Source: Dietzia timorensis | GTDB taxonomy: Bacteria > Actinomycetota > Actinomycetes > Mycobacteriales > Mycobacteriaceae | NCBI RefSeq assembly: GCF_001659785.1 | Contig: NZ_CP015961.1 | Span: 1,736,001 to 1,800,000, forward strand | Direction of reading: 5' to 3' | DNA: 64,000 bases | Shown here: one piece after another, positions 62,679-64,000 of the stretch | How the letters are laid out: each line of letters opens with the position of its first letter | Position numbering within the stretch: the stretch's first letter is position 1 | Position numbers and translations under genes: made by a program | The notes under the pieces: generated by a model | Databases searched by the model: none | What the model was told of the DNA's origin: nothing | What the model saw: the letters and a program-made list of their open reading frames with translations, nothing else

Positions 62679-64000
62679 ATGACAGCGGAAACGGGCATCG
62701 ATCCAGAGGAATTGGCCACGTGCCTCCGAGTTCTGGACGAAGGCGGCCGTCTGCCGGCCGATCATCCCGATTCCGTGGCCCTCCAACGCGCCGTCGGCCA
62801 CCTTTTCAAGGAAGTAAAGAGGCAGCGCCGCGCTGCCGCCCGCCAGAGTCGCCAACAGGCCGACCAAGCAGTTCTCGAGAGGACCGCGACTGGGTCCGCT
62901 GGGCGTATCGACGACGAGACCGCCGGAATCCGTCTCGTGTCCGACGTTCCTGGCGAAATCGCGGGACACCTGCAACGTCCGCAAGATTGCTACATTTGTA
63001 AAGATCCGTATACGCAGGTAGACGCGTTCTATCATCAGTTATGCCCGCGGTGCGCCGCGCTCAATCGGGCGAGGCGGGACCCGGACATGGACCTACGCGG
63101 GAAACGAGCACTGCTCACGGGCGGACGCGCGAAGATCGGCATGTACATTGCGTTGATGCTCCTTCGCGCGGGCGCGGCGCTGACAATAACGACCCGCTTT
63201 CCACGGGACGCTGCGCGCCGGTTTTCTTTGATGGACGACTACGACGACTGGGGCGATCGACTCACCGTCGTGGGCGTCGACCTTCGCGACCCGGCACAGG
63301 TGACGGCGGTCGCCGACGAAGTGGCGGCGTCCGGCCCCCTCGACATACTCATCAATAACGCGGCACAAACTGTCCGCCGCTCCCCCGGCGCCTACTCGGG
63401 CCTCGTAGACGGAGAGTCCGTCCCTCTATCCGGCAAAGCCGAGAGCGTGGCGATGGTGTCGATGGGACGGACGAGCCAGGCTCATCCTGCCTCGCTGGCG
63501 GCGGCCGGAGAGACGTTATCGACGTTGGAAAATACTTCGCCCCTTGCGTCTGCGAACGCGCAGCGAGTCGCCGTCGATGCTCTGCAGGCGGGTTCGGCAT
63601 CACTCGAACGCATTGCCGCCGGCACCGCGGTCGACGCCGGCGGCCTGATCCCCGACCTCGTGGATTCGAATTCATGGGTCCAGACGGTCGAGCAGATCGC
63701 CCCGCTAGAGATGCTCGAGGTCCAACTATGCAACGCCGTGGCACCATTCATTCTACTGTCGCGACTGCGGCCTGCCCTCGAAGCATCAAAAGCCAGGCGC
63801 AAGTACGTCGTCAACGTATCGGCGATGGAGGGGGTCTTCTCGCGGCGATACAAGGGCTCGGGACACCCTCACACCAACATGGCGAAGGCGGGCCTGAACA
63901 TGCTGACCCGGACGAGCGCTGCCGAACTCTATGAGCGCGGAATTCTCATGACCGCGGTGGACACCGGGTGGATCACCGACGAGCGTCCGCATTCGACCAA
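62679..64000 (+). CDS. SDR-family oxidoreductase with N-terminal CxxC zinc-type module (partial)
   Basis: 440 codons open to the window edge, so the C-terminus is missing. Residues 1-100 are charged and helical; C104, C107, C122 and C125 (CYIC...CPRC) form a likely zinc knuckle. The SDR domain starts near 138: LLTGGRAKIGMYIALMLL, ILINNAAQTVRR and NVSAMEGVF. At the catalytic YxxxK position it reads TNMAK, so the Tyr is replaced by Thr. ATG 62679 has an AAAGG/GGGAG site. It is divergent from the ABC operon across about 250 bp. Reaction unknown. Confidence 0.8.
   Translation, partial: MTAETGIDPEELATCLRVLDEGGRLPADHPDSVALQRAVGHLFKEVKRQRRAAARQSRQQADQAVLERTATGSAGRIDDETAGIRLVSDVPGEIAGHLQRPQDCYICKDPYTQVDAFYHQLCPRCAALNRARRDPDMDLRGKRALLTGGRAKIGMYIALMLLRAGAALTITTRFPRDAARRFSLMDDYDDWGDRLTVVGVDLRDPAQVTAVADEVAASGPLDILINNAAQTVRRSPGAYSGLVDGESVPLSGKAESVAMVSMGRTSQAHPASLAAAGETLSTLENTSPLASANAQRVAVDALQAGSASLERIAAGTAVDAGGLIPDLVDSNSWVQTVEQIAPLEMLEVQLCNAVAPFILLSRLRPALEASKARRKYVVNVSAMEGVFSRRYKGSGHPHTNMAKAGLNMLTRTSAAELYERGILMTAVDTGWITDERPHST

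Overview
GC-rich, gene-dense DNA from an actinobacterium of the order Mycobacteriales, most likely Corynebacterium or a close relative. Supporting signs are polyprenol-phosphomannose synthase, RbpA, mycothiol ligase MshC, HelY, and the Pup/Dop/PafA/Mpa system without 20S proteasome genes, which is the corynebacterial arrangement. Gene order follows, with gaps, the Mycobacterium tuberculosis segment from about Rv2049c to Rv2140c. That assignment is from memory of the families, not from a search.

Layout. 1-5 kb: acetyltransferase, small membrane protein, FUSC-type transporter, membrane-anchored alpha/beta hydrolase and a small Cys-rich protein. 5-10 kb: rbpA with a sigma-H/E/R-like promoter, then a minus-strand operon of amidohydrolase-like protein, Lnt, Ppm and a methyltransferase. 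10-23 kb: aerobic cobalamin synthesis. cobN lies behind a cobalamin riboswitch and is divergent from cobG-cobH-cobIJ; the cobL and cobM-cobK fusion genes follow with an SDR and a PPOX-fold protein. 23-28 kb: kinase-fold protein, M24 peptidase, 5'-3' exonuclease, S51 peptidase, RibD-like reductase and an SRPBCC protein. 28-40 kb: helY-tatC-tatA, pafC-pafB-pafA-pup-dop-mpa and trmI. 40-47 kb: RecB-like nuclease, HAD-hisE-hisG, a tandem pair of dynamin-like GTPases and a TetR regulator. 47-60 kb: B12-dependent metH, a PAC2 protein, mshC and its conserved neighbours, uppP, a lipoprotein, pyrD, a PEBP-family protein and tRNA-Leu(GAG). 60-64 kb: DUF1648 protein, ABC exporter and an SDR running off the window end.

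How the genes connect. The cob genes make the corrin that MetH uses. The Pup genes can tag and unfold proteins, but no protease chamber is encoded here. Many transcription units start with a TANNNT -10 box 6-8 nt before the start codon, so leaderless transcription looks common. I see no insertion sequence, prophage or CRISPR array, and no gene-free stretch longer than 300 bases.
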